DNA of 64,000 nucleotides from Pelomonas paludis. GTDB taxonomy: Bacteria; Pseudomonadota; Gammaproteobacteria; Burkholderiales; Burkholderiaceae_C. The notes beneath the pieces were generated by a model that was not told where the DNA came from, made no database searches, and saw only the letters and a list, made by a program, of their open reading frames with translations. Both the position numbers and the translations under genes were made by a program. Location: contig NZ_JBDPZD010000003.1 in NCBI RefSeq assembly GCF_039872745.1, positions 372,001 through 436,000 on the forward strand, written 5' to 3'. Positions 47,092 to 55,538 of the stretch are shown one piece after another. Position 1 is the stretch's first letter. Each line of letters opens with the position of its first letter.

Positions 47092-49059
47092 CTAAGAGGC
47101 GGTGGCGCCCAGGGCTTCGATCTGCTCGCTCAGTTCCAGCCAGCGCAGTTCATCGGCCTCGATCTGGTCGCCGATGGCTTTGAGGCGGCGGCCCATTTCG
47201 GCGATGGCAGCGGCGGCGGCACCCTCGGCGAGTTGGGTCTCGATGTCGGTGCGCTCGGCGGCCAGTTGGTGCAGGCGTTTGTCGATGGCATCCATTTCGC
47301 GGCGCAGGGGCCGCGTTTGCTCGGCGAGCTTGGCGCGAGCCTGGCCGGAGGCCTTGCGGTCCTCGCGGGAGGCGGGCGGTGGCGCAGGCGCTGCAACAGC
47401 AACCGCGACAGGAGCGGGAGCGGGGGCAGCGGAGGCTTGCTTCTTTGCGGCGCGGGAGGCTTCCTTGCTCTGGTCGAGCAGCCAGCGCTGGTAGTCGTCC
47501 AGGTCACCATCAAAGGGTTTGACAACGCCATCGGCGACGAGCCAGAACTCGTCGCAGACCTCGCGCAGCAGCGCGCGGTCGTGGCTGACGAGCATGACGG
47601 TGCCTTCGAACTCATTGAGCGCCATGGACAGGGCCTCGCGCGTGTTGAGGTCGAGGTGGTTGGTGGGTTCGTCGAGCAGCAGCAGGTTGGGGCGCTGCCA
47701 GACAAGCATGGCCAGGACGAGGCGCGCCTTCTCGCCGCCGGACAAGCTGCCGACCTGCTGGTTGACCATGTCGCCGGTGAAGCGGAACTGGCCAAGGAAG
47801 TCGCGCAGCTCTTGCTCGCGCCCTTGGGGGCCGACGTCGCGCGCCAGGCGCACCATGTGGGCGAGCGGGCCTTCGTCCAGGCGCAGCACGTCCAGCTCCT
47901 GCTGGGCGAAGTAGCCGATGGACAGGCCCTTGCCCTGGGTCATGGTGCCGGCCAGCGGGGGCTGCGAACCGGCGATGGTCTTGACCAAGGTGGATTTGCC
48001 CTGACCATTGGCACCGAGGATGCCGATGCGTTGGCCGGCCAGCACTGAGCGGTCGACACCGCGCACGATGATCTTGTCGCCCGCCTCGGTGCGATAGCCG
48101 GCCGACAGTTCGTCGAACATCAGCATCGGGTTGGGCAGGTTGAGCGGCTCGCGGAACTCGAAGTTGAAGTCGGCCGAGGCCAGCACGGGCGCCAACCTCT
48201 CCATGCGCTCCAGGGCCTTGACGCGGCTCTGGGCCTGCTTGGCCTTGCTGGCCTTGGCCTTGAAGCGGTCGATGAACTTCTGCAGGTGGGCGACCTTTTC
48301 CTGCTGCTTCGCAAACGCCGCCTGCTGCAGCACCATGCGCTCGGCGCGCTGGGTCTCGAAGCTGGTGTAGTTGCCGCCGTAGCGGGTGAGCTTGCCTTCG
48401 TCGAGGTGCAGGGTGACCTTGGTGATGGCGTCGAGGAATTCGCGGTCGTGGCTGATGACGATCAGCATGCCGTCGTAGCGCTGCAGCCAGGCTTCGAGCC
48501 AGACCAGGGCATCCAGGTCCAGGTGGTTGGTGGGCTCGTCGAGCAGCATCAGTTCGGCCGGGCACATCAGCGCGCGGGCCAGTTGCAGGCGCATGCGCCA
48601 GCCGCCCGAGAAGCTGTTGACCGGGGCATCGAGTTGCTCGGTCTTGAAGCCGAGGCCCATCAGCAGCGCCTGGGCGCGGGAGCGGGCATCGAAAGCGCCG
48701 GCATCGGCCAAGGCAGCGTGCGCGTCGGCCATGGCGTGGCCGTCATTGGCGGCTTCGGCGGCTGCCAGTGCGGCGCGCGCGGCCATCAAGGGCTGGTCGC
48801 CCTCCAGCACGAAGTCGGTCGCGCCGTCGTCCGTCTCGGGCATGTTCTGCGCCACCTCAGACCGGCGCCAATGCCGGGGCACCTCGACCTCGCCGCGGTC
48901 GTTGCTGAGGCGGTGGGTCAGCAGCGCGAAGAGGCTGGACTTGCCGGCGCCATTGCGGCCGACGAGGCCGATCTTTTCGCCTGGCTGCAGCGTGGCGGAA
49001 GCGCCGTCCAAAACGACCTTGAGGCCTCGGCGCAGGGTGATGTCGCGTAGGGTGATCAC
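47092..49059 (-). CDS. ABC-F family ATPase (YheS-like)
   Basis: A 655-residue protein with two ATP-binding cassettes and no membrane segments. Walker A of the first is GRNGAGKS (34-41) and of the second GANGQGKS; signatures are FSGGWRMRLQLA and LSGGEKARLVLA, each with Walker B and LLLDEPTNHLDL. The linker between cassettes is the ABC-F P-site tRNA-interaction motif (about 235-300), and a charged C-terminal extension resembles that of YheS. ABC-F proteins act on the ribosome to relieve stalling. The start overlaps the prmB stop (ATGA). Confidence 0.9.
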   Translation of the reverse strand: MITLRDITLRRGLKVVLDGASATLQPGEKIGLVGRNGAGKSSLFALLTHRLSNDRGEVEVPRHWRRSEVAQNMPETDDGATDFVLEGDQPLMAARAALAAAEAANDGHAMADAHAALADAGAFDARSRAQALLMGLGFKTEQLDAPVNSFSGGWRMRLQLARALMCPAELMLLDEPTNHLDLDALVWLEAWLQRYDGMLIVISHDREFLDAITKVTLHLDEGKLTRYGGNYTSFETQRAERMVLQQAAFAKQQEKVAHLQKFIDRFKAKASKAKQAQSRVKALERMERLAPVLASADFNFEFREPLNLPNPMLMFDELSAGYRTEAGDKIIVRGVDRSVLAGQRIGILGANGQGKSTLVKTIAGSQPPLAGTMTQGKGLSIGYFAQQELDVLRLDEGPLAHMVRLARDVGPQGREQELRDFLGQFRFTGDMVNQQVGSLSGGEKARLVLAMLVWQRPNLLLLDEPTNHLDLNTREALSMALNEFEGTVMLVSHDRALLREVCDEFWLVADGVVKPFDGDLDDYQRWLLDQSKEASRAAKKQASAAPAPAPVAVAVAAPAPPPASREDRKASGQARAKLAEQTRPLRREMDAIDKRLHQLAAERTDIETQLAEGAAAAAIAEMGRRLKAIGDQIEADELRWLELSEQIEALGATAS

Positions 49060-49916
49060 AGCAAGGCCTCGCGCGTGACGAGCAGCACCTGGTCCTCGCC
49101 GGCTGAGGTTTCCAGCCAGACGACTTCGAGCTGGGGGAAGGCGGCTTCAAAGTGCGCACGCTCGTTGCCGATTTCGAGCACGAGCACACCGTGCTCGCCC
49201 AGGGCGGCAGGTGCGTCGTGCAGCAACTGGCGGATGAAGTCCATGCCGTCGGCGCCGCCGGCCAGGGCGAGCGCGGGCTCGGCGCGGTATTCAGGCGGCA
49301 AGGCGTCCATGCTGGCCGCGTTGACGTAGGGCGGATTGCACAGGATGAGGTCGTAGGGCGGGTTGCAACCCGCCAACCCGTCGCCTTGAAGCAGCCGGAT
49401 GCGCTCAGACAGCCCATGCCGCTCGACGTTGCACTTGGCCACCGCGAGGGCGTCAGTGCTGAGGTCGAGTGCGTCCACCGCCACCTCGGGCCAGGCCATG
49501 GCGGCCAGCACGGCCAGGCTGCCGTTGCCGGTGCACAGGTCCAGCACGCGATGCGTGGACTCCGAGAGCCATGGGTCGATGCTGCCGTCGGCCAGCAGCT
49601 CGGCGATGAAGCTGCGCGGCACGATGGCGCGCTCGTCGATGTGGAAGGGCACACCTTGCAGCCAGGCCTCGCCCGTCAGGTAGGCCATGGGCTTGCGGGT
49701 GCTGATGCGCTGCGCGACCAGGGCGTCGATGGCTTGCAGCTCTGCGGCGTCGAGGCTGCGGTCGGCGTGCGCGTCCAGGGCGTCCAGTGGCAGCCCCAGG
49801 CGCCACAGCACCAGCCAGGCGGCTTCGTCAAACGCGTTCGCGGTGCCGTGGCCGAAAAAAACGCCCGCCTGGTCTAGGCGGGCGGCGATGGATTCAATAC
49901 AGGCCAGAAGTTTCAA
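49056..49916 (-). CDS. prmB: Ribosomal protein L3 N5-glutamine methyltransferase
   Basis: A 286-residue SAM-dependent enzyme of the HemK/PrmB family. Motif I is VLDLCTGNG (124-132) and the glutamine-binding motif NPPY is at 194-197. The PrmB-type wording MDALPPEYRAEPALALAGG distinguishes it from PrmC. It methylates a glutamine of ribosomal protein L3. The start is TTG, overlapping the PilU-like gene stop; no ATG gives the correct N-terminus. It is coupled to the ABC-F gene, another ribosome-related function. Confidence 0.88.
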   Translation of the reverse strand: MKLLACIESIAARLDQAGVFFGHGTANAFDEAAWLVLWRLGLPLDALDAHADRSLDAAELQAIDALVAQRISTRKPMAYLTGEAWLQGVPFHIDERAIVPRSFIAELLADGSIDPWLSESTHRVLDLCTGNGSLAVLAAMAWPEVAVDALDLSTDALAVAKCNVERHGLSERIRLLQGDGLAGCNPPYDLILCNPPYVNAASMDALPPEYRAEPALALAGGADGMDFIRQLLHDAPAALGEHGVLVLEIGNERAHFEAAFPQLEVVWLETSAGEDQVLLVTREALL

Positions 49917-51058
49917 GGGGAGGTGCGAACGTCGAGCGTGATTTCGGTGAAGGAGGCATCGTCGCTGGCGCGTTCTTCCTTGCGGCCAGCGGAGGGGCGG
50001 TCACCTGCGGCGCTGTTCTGCAGGCGCCACAGCAGGTTGGTGGGCGAGTCGGCGAAGGCCAGGCCTTCCTCGCGGGTGATCACGCCCTCGTTGATCAACT
50101 GGGCGAAGTTCTCTTCGAAGGTCTGCGAGCCTTCGGCGATGGACTTCTCCATGGCGTCCTTGACGCCGGGGAAGTCGCCTTGCTCGATCAATTCGGAGGT
50201 GAGCTTGGTGTTGTGCAGGATCTCCACCACGGGCACCCGGCCTCCCGCCACCGCGCGCACCAGTCGCTGCGAGACGATGGCCTTGAGGCCGGCCGAGAGA
50301 TCGCTCAGCAGGGCGGGGCGCGACTCGGGTGTGTAGAAGGACAGGATGCGGTTGAGCGCGTGGTAGGTGTTGTTGCCGTGCAAGGTGGCCACCACCAGGT
50401 GGCCGGACAGCGCGTAGGACAAGGCGGCCGTCATGGTCTCGCGGTCGCGGATTTCGCCGATCAGGATGCAGTCTGGGGCCTGGCGCAGCGCGTTCTTGAG
50501 CGCGACCTGCAGCGAGGCGGTGTCGCGCCCGATCTCGCGCTGGTTGACGACCGAGCGCTTGTTGCTGAACAGGTACTCGATCGGGTCCTCGATGGTGAGG
50601 ATGTGCCCGGTCATCGTCTGGTTGCGCAGCTCCAGCATGGACGCGAGCGTGGTGCTCTTGCCGGTGCCGGTGGCGCCCACCATCAGGATCAGGCCACGCT
50701 TCTCGCGGATCATGGTGCCCAGCAGCGGCGGCAGCCGGAGGCTTTCCAGCGAAGGGATGCTGTGCGGGATGTGGCGGAAGACGCCGGCAATCGAGCCACG
50801 CTGGCGGAAGCCCGACAGCCGGAAGCTGCCCACGCCGCTGACCGACACGGCCAGGTTGAGCTCGCCTGAGTTGTCGAGCTCGGCGAGGCTTGCCGGGTCG
50901 ATGATCTCGGAGATCAACTGGCGGGGCTGAGGCGGCGTCAGGATCTGGTCGGACAGCTGGACCGTCTGGCCATTGATGCGGATCAGCACCGGCATATTGG
51001 CCGAGAGGTAGCAGTCAGACGCCCCCTTCTCGGCCATCAGCCGGAGGATGCGCTCCAT
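49913..51058 (-). CDS. Type IV pilus retraction ATPase, PilT/PilU family (PilU-like)
   Basis: A 381-residue hexameric ATPase. Walker A is GATGTGKS (128-135), the Walker B/Asp box contains ILTIEDPIE, and the His box is ATLHGNNTYHALNRI. The N-terminus MERILRLMAEKGASD and the long Ser/Glu-rich tail are typical of PilU rather than PilT. It would power pilus retraction at the inner membrane. The ATG at 51058 is chosen; 51076 is possible. No pilT or other pilus gene is nearby; it sits where dapE often lies in relatives. Confidence 0.88.
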   Translation of the reverse strand: MERILRLMAEKGASDCYLSANMPVLIRINGQTVQLSDQILTPPQPRQLISEIIDPASLAELDNSGELNLAVSVSGVGSFRLSGFRQRGSIAGVFRHIPHSIPSLESLRLPPLLGTMIREKRGLILMVGATGTGKSTTLASMLELRNQTMTGHILTIEDPIEYLFSNKRSVVNQREIGRDTASLQVALKNALRQAPDCILIGEIRDRETMTAALSYALSGHLVVATLHGNNTYHALNRILSFYTPESRPALLSDLSAGLKAIVSQRLVRAVAGGRVPVVEILHNTKLTSELIEQGDFPGVKDAMEKSIAEGSQTFEENFAQLINEGVITREEGLAFADSPTNLLWRLQNSAAGDRPSAGRKEERASDDASFTEITLDVRTSP

Positions 51059-51078
51059 GTTTCCGCCAGTTGCCATAT

Positions 51079-51900
51079 TCAGCTGCGCAGCAGTTCGTTG
51101 ATGCTGGTCTTGGAGCGCGTTTGCGCATCCACCCGCTTGACGATGATGGCCGCGTACAGCGAGTACCGGCCGTTGTCCTTGGGCAGCGAGCCCGAGATCA
51201 CCACCGAGCCTGCGGGCACGCGGCCGTAGGAGACCGAGTCGGTCGCGCGGTCGTAGATCGGGGTGCTCTGGCCGATGTAGACGCCCATCGAGATCACCGA
51301 GTTCTCCTCGACGATCACGCCCTCGACCACCTCGGAGCGCGCACCGATGAAGCAGTTGTCTTCAATGATGGTCGGGTTGGCTTGCAGGGGCTCCAGCACG
51401 CCGCCGATGCCGACGCCGCCGCTCAGATGCACGTTCTTGCCGATCTGGGCGCAGGAGCCGACGGTGGCCCAGGTGTCCACCATCGCGCCCTCGTCCACAT
51501 AGGCGCCGATGTTCACGTAGGAGGGCATCAGCACCACGTTCTTGGCCTGGAAGCTGCCGCGCCGCGCCACGGCCGGCGGCACCACGCGCACGCCGGTGGC
51601 GCGCAGCTGGGCTTCGCTCATGCCGGAGAACTTGGTGGGCACCTTGTCAAAAAAGGTCAGGTCCTTGTCGCCCATGAGCCGGTTGTCGTTCAGGCGGAAG
51701 GACAGCAGCACCGCCTTCTTCACCCATTGGTTCACCTGCCATTGGCCCACGCCCTGGCGCTCGGCCACGCGCAGGCGGCCCGCGTCCAGCTCGGCAATCA
51801 CATGCTCGACGGCGTCACGCAACTCCGGCGCATTGGTGGGGTCCAGGGAGGTGCGGTTGTCCCAGGCGAGGTCGATCAGGCTTTGCAGTTCGGCAGTCAT
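51079..51900 (-). CDS. dapD: 2,3,4,5-tetrahydropyridine-2,6-dicarboxylate N-succinyltransferase
   Basis: A 273-residue enzyme of the succinylase branch of lysine and diaminopimelate synthesis, the usual length. The left-handed beta-helix hexapeptides run about 105-220 (MVDTWATVGSCAQIGKNVHL). RFPNWLR-like N-terminal and C-terminal VDAQTRSKTSINELLR regions match the family. Its ATG overlaps the dapC stop (ATGA). Confidence 0.96.
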   Translation of the reverse strand: MTAELQSLIDLAWDNRTSLDPTNAPELRDAVEHVIAELDAGRLRVAERQGVGQWQVNQWVKKAVLLSFRLNDNRLMGDKDLTFFDKVPTKFSGMSEAQLRATGVRVVPPAVARRGSFQAKNVVLMPSYVNIGAYVDEGAMVDTWATVGSCAQIGKNVHLSGGVGIGGVLEPLQANPTIIEDNCFIGARSEVVEGVIVEENSVISMGVYIGQSTPIYDRATDSVSYGRVPAGSVVISGSLPKDNGRYSLYAAIIVKRVDAQTRSKTSINELLRS

Positions 51901-53099
51901 TGAGCGGCGGAGGAGAAGGAGCGGGTGAAGGAGACGATGCGCTGTGCGGCTTCAAGGCATTCGGCCTCGTCGGCCACCAGGGCCAGCCGTACGCGCCCGG
52001 CGCCGGGGTTCAGGCCCCCGGACTCCCGGGCCAGCAGGCTGCCGGGAAGGACCTGAACATTGTATTGAGCGAGCAGTTGCTGGGCGTATCCCACGTCGTC
52101 ACCCCCCGGCACGCCAGCCCAAAGGTAGAAAGCGGCGTCCGGCAGGGCCACGTCCAGCACCTCGGCCAGCATGGGCGTCACGGCGGCGAACTTGGTGCGG
52201 TAGCGCTGGCGGTTCTCGATGACGTGGGCTTCGTCGTTCCATGCGGCGGCGCTGGCCGCTTGGACCATGGGGTTCATCGCGCTGCCGTGGTAAGTACGGT
52301 AGAGCAGGAATTTCTTGATCAGCGCAGCGTCGCCCGCCACAAAGCCTGAGCGCATGCCGGGCACGTTGGAGCGCTTGGACAGGCTGGTCAGGGCGATCAG
52401 GTTGCGGAAGTCAGTCCGGCCCAGCTTGGCGGCCGCTTCCAGGCCCGACAGCGGCGCCTCCTCGCGGAAGTAGATCTCCGAGTAGCACTCGTCAGAGGCG
52501 ATCACAAAGCCGTAGCGGTCGCTCAGCTCGAACAGGGTCTGCCATTCCGACAGGGGCATCACGGCGCCCGTCGGGTTGCCGGGCGAGCAGGCATAGACCA
52601 GTTGTGTGCGTTGCCAGGTGCCGGCGTCGATCTCGTCCCAGTTGACGCAGAAATTGCGTGCCGGGTCGCTGTTGGCGAAGGCGGTCTGCGCCCCGGCCAG
52701 AAGGGCGGCACCCTCATAGATTTGGTAGAAGGGATTGGGGCAGACGACGGTGGCGCCGGGCTGGCTGCCGTCGACCACGGTCTGGGCCAGCGAGAACAGC
52801 GCCTCACGCGAGCCGTTGACCGGCAGCACCTGCGCACTCGCGATGGAGAGCCCGTAGCGCTTGTGCAGCCAGGCCACGATGGCTTCACGCAGCTCGGGTG
52901 TTCCGGCTGTGGCGGGGTAGTGCGACAAGCCGCTCATGGACCGGGCCAAGACCTCTTTGATGAGCGTGGGGGCCTCGTGGCGTGGTTCGCCCAGCCCGAG
53001 GCTGATGTGCCCAAAAGCCGGGTTGGGCGTGATGGCGGCGTTCAACGCCCGCAGCCGCTCAAAGGGGTAGGGCTGCAACTTGTCCAGGTACGGGTTCAT
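51897..53099 (-). CDS. dapC: Succinyldiaminopimelate transaminase
   Basis: A 400-residue PLP-dependent class I aminotransferase that makes N-succinyl-LL-diaminopimelate. The PLP Lys is in SLSKRSNVPGMRSGF, the DapC-type phrase, with CPNPFYQIYEG and YACSPGNPTGAV also visible. It overlaps dapD and the prephenate-dehydrogenase-like gene by four bases each, so the three form an operon. Confidence 0.93.
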   Translation of the reverse strand: MNPYLDKLQPYPFERLRALNAAITPNPAFGHISLGLGEPRHEAPTLIKEVLARSMSGLSHYPATAGTPELREAIVAWLHKRYGLSIASAQVLPVNGSREALFSLAQTVVDGSQPGATVVCPNPFYQIYEGAALLAGAQTAFANSDPARNFCVNWDEIDAGTWQRTQLVYACSPGNPTGAVMPLSEWQTLFELSDRYGFVIASDECYSEIYFREEAPLSGLEAAAKLGRTDFRNLIALTSLSKRSNVPGMRSGFVAGDAALIKKFLLYRTYHGSAMNPMVQAASAAAWNDEAHVIENRQRYRTKFAAVTPMLAEVLDVALPDAAFYLWAGVPGGDDVGYAQQLLAQYNVQVLPGSLLARESGGLNPGAGRVRLALVADEAECLEAAQRIVSFTRSFSSAAQ

Positions 53100-54151
53100 C
53101 TCGCGGTCGGGGCTTCTTCAGGTAACTGGTGGGGGCGTTCAAGGCGGGCTTGCCAACGGGGCATCGCGGCATCGCTGCAAGGGGTCAGCGAAGCGATCTT
53201 TGCGCCATGGCTGCAGGCGTCGAGCAAACGGTCAAACATGGCGAGGTCGTCCTCACGGAGGGCTTCCTCGGCAATGTGCTCGAACGCCTGCTTGAGCTGG
53301 GCTTTCAGGTCCCGCGCGAGCTGGAAGTCGGCCAGCAGGGGCTCGGCGCCGCCCTGGCGCAGGTGGCGCCGGGCGGTGGTGAGGAGTTGCAGGCACTCGT
53401 CCATCGCGGCTGCCAGCTCGGCGGCGTTCTCGTGGCACATGGCGGCAGTCAGCGCGGGTTCGCTGTCAGCCACGCGTGTGCCGTCGCGGAAGGAGCCGGC
53501 AGCAAAGTTGTAGCGCAGCGTGGCCAGCGGGTCCGCATAGGCGGTCCGGGCCAGCGCCATGGCCAGCATATGGGGCAGGTGGCTGGTGCGGGCAACCGCC
53601 TCGTCGTGGCGCTCGGCCTCCAGCAAGATGGCGCGGGCGCCGAGTGACAGCACCCATTGGATGACTCGCAGGGCGTCGGCGGGGCGTGGTTGGGGGCCAT
53701 CCTTCAGCACCGCCCAGTTGCGGCCGTCGAACAGATCAGCCTGTGCAGCGGCATAGCCGCGGCGTTCGGTGCCGGCCATGGGATGCGAGCCGATGATGCT
53801 CAGGTGCTGGCGGGCTTCCGGGTGGGCAAACGCCTCACGAAGCGGCCGGCTGCCCGAGCCAACGTCGATGAGCACCTTGCCCCGCGTGCCCTGTGCGCCG
53901 GCACAGATTGGGGTCACAAGCGCCTGGTACTTGTCGAGTGGCACAGCCAGCACGACCAGCTCGCTCTGCCGCACCAGCGCCGCGACATCGGTGTGGATGG
54001 TGACGCCATCGGCCGCAGCCAAGGCGCAGGACCCGGGATCGACGTCGAAGCCAGATAACTGCGCAGACCCACGAGCCCGGAGGGCCTTGCACACCGACCC
54101 GCCAATCTGGCCCAGGCCGATGACACCCACGGACGCAAAGACGTCGCTCAC
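53096..54151 (-). CDS. Second prephenate/arogenate dehydrogenase-like protein
   Basis: A 351-residue protein with Rossmann motif GVIGLGQIGGS (about 8-18) and TyrA-type substrate blocks SHPMAGTERRG and SHLPHMLAMA. It differs from the 303-residue TyrA at 28495-29406 by a long helical C-terminal extension (about 270-351). The start is GTG, overlapping the upstream gene's stop. Its place in a dap operon, away from pheA and aroA, raises the chance of a different substrate or of a second tyrosine-pathway isozyme. Confidence 0.83.
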   Translation of the reverse strand: MSDVFASVGVIGLGQIGGSVCKALRARGSAQLSGFDVDPGSCALAAADGVTIHTDVAALVRQSELVVLAVPLDKYQALVTPICAGAQGTRGKVLIDVGSGSRPLREAFAHPEARQHLSIIGSHPMAGTERRGYAAAQADLFDGRNWAVLKDGPQPRPADALRVIQWVLSLGARAILLEAERHDEAVARTSHLPHMLAMALARTAYADPLATLRYNFAAGSFRDGTRVADSEPALTAAMCHENAAELAAAMDECLQLLTTARRHLRQGGAEPLLADFQLARDLKAQLKQAFEHIAEEALREDDLAMFDRLLDACSHGAKIASLTPCSDAAMPRWQARLERPHQLPEEAPTAR

Positions 54152-54879
54152 GCAGCTGCCTTTGATTCGGCGCGGTGGCGAGCTTCGTAGACCTTGCGGC
54201 GCTCGAAGAACAGGAAGGTGCCGCTGGCTGCGGAGTTGTCCTTCTTGTTGATGTCGCCTGTCTTGGGGGCCGACTTGGCGTCGAGGGAAGAGGTCATGGA
54301 GCCGATCCGGGCCCAGCGCGCATGCAGCTGGTCTGGGTCCTCGTCACGATCCAGGGTCAGGATGCCCTGACGCTCCGGGTAATAGGACTCACCCGTGCGA
54401 CGCTCAGGGACGTGGTACCAGATCATGGTGGTGTCCTTGTCGTGCAGGGTGAAGCGGTCGTTGCCATGGCCGATGCAGCCCCGCAGTTGCCGAGTCTGGA
54501 TGGAATGAAGCAGATCGGACTCATCCTTGAAGAGATTGACGTCATAGCTGAGGCGGGCCTCAGACTTGTCAATCTTCATCCTGACGTGACCCCAGTTGCC
54601 CGCCGACGACTTGTAGACCCATTCGCCCAGCAGGGGCCGGGCTGACCACCACAAGAGGACGATTTCGGCCAGAAGAATCAGCGTCACCAACCCGACGCCC
54701 TCCAGCATGGACTGGACGACTTTCGACTGCAGGAAGCCCAGCGAAACTGGCAGTGTCGGCAGCAGGGTGGCGAGCCAATCGTCGGCCAGCGGCTTGGGTA
54801 GGCTGGTGCGGATCAGCGAATAGATCAGCGCTCCTGCCGCCAGGGCTCCATTGCGTTGGCTGACGCGCCAGTGCTTCAT
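54148..54879 (-). CDS. Predicted membrane protein of unknown function
   Basis: A 243-residue protein I do not recognise. Two hydrophobic segments (about 11-26 and 59-80) are followed by a soluble domain with a beta-rich look (SYDVNLFKDESDLLHSIQ, YYPERQGILTLDRDED). The ATG at 54879 follows AAGGA; a TTG immediately before it is less likely. The stop overlaps the start of the dehydrogenase-like gene, so it is the first gene of the dapC-dapD transcript. Confidence 0.65.
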   Translation of the reverse strand: MKHWRVSQRNGALAAGALIYSLIRTSLPKPLADDWLATLLPTLPVSLGFLQSKVVQSMLEGVGLVTLILLAEIVLLWWSARPLLGEWVYKSSAGNWGHVRMKIDKSEARLSYDVNLFKDESDLLHSIQTRQLRGCIGHGNDRFTLHDKDTTMIWYHVPERRTGESYYPERQGILTLDRDEDPDQLHARWARIGSMTSSLDAKSAPKTGDINKKDNSAASGTFLFFERRKVYEARHRAESKAAA

Positions 54880-54941
54880 CAAGGGTCCTTATCAAGACAG
54901 AGTGGCAGGCCGCATCAGGCGATGCTGGCAGATTCAGGGCT

Positions 54942-55430
54942 TCAACCGAGCAGGCCGGTCTCCATGCTGAAGTTCGGCAGGTCAATCTTGGGCAGCGGCG
55001 CCCAGCCCTTCTTGCGGTGCTCCACCACCACATTCGTGTAGATGCCGCCACGCACATACCACTTGGCGGTGATGCGCACGAAGCGCGGGTCGGTGGCTTT
55101 GACGATGTCGTCGAGGATGGTGTTGGTGACCTTCTCGTGGAAGGCGCCCTCGTTGCGGTAGCTCCAGAAGTACATCTTCAGGCTCTTGAGCTCCACGCAC
55201 AGCTCGTCGGCAATCATGTCGATGGTGAAGTGCGCGAAGTCGGGCTGGCCGGTCAGCGGGCAGTGGCAGGTGAACTCGGGCACCTGGAACTGGATCACGT
55301 AGTCGCGCTGCGGGGCCGGGTTGGGGAAGACCAGCAAGTCCTTGCTGGGCTTGGAGGGCGGGTTCTTGGGGACCTCGCGCATCTTGGGTTTGCTTGATTT
55401 CGCGGGCGCGGCGGACTTCTTCGTGGCCAT
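54942..55430 (-). CDS. queF: NADPH-dependent 7-cyano-7-deazaguanine reductase
   Basis: A 162-residue enzyme that reduces preQ0 to preQ1 in queuosine synthesis, of the short (unimodular) type. The substrate-binding Cys57 is in CPLTGQPDFA (57-66), Glu80 and SLKMYFWSYRNEGAFHE (83-99) follow. The ATG at 55430 gives an N-terminal Lys/Pro-rich tail of about 30 residues, longer than in most homologues. It is divergent from smc with a 108-base gap; I see no preQ1 riboswitch there. Confidence 0.92.
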   Translation of the reverse strand: MATKKSAAPAKSSKPKMREVPKNPPSKPSKDLLVFPNPAPQRDYVIQFQVPEFTCHCPLTGQPDFAHFTIDMIADELCVELKSLKMYFWSYRNEGAFHEKVTNTILDDIVKATDPRFVRITAKWYVRGGIYTNVVVEHRKKGWAPLPKIDLPNFSMETGLLG

Positions 55431-55538
55431 GGCTGAGGGCAGATTCAGGAGGGGGCGAATGCTATCATCCGCCGCCCTGAAAGCTGCCAATTTCGGCGCT
55501 TTTTAATAAACGAATCAACCACTTAGACGCGAAGCCCG

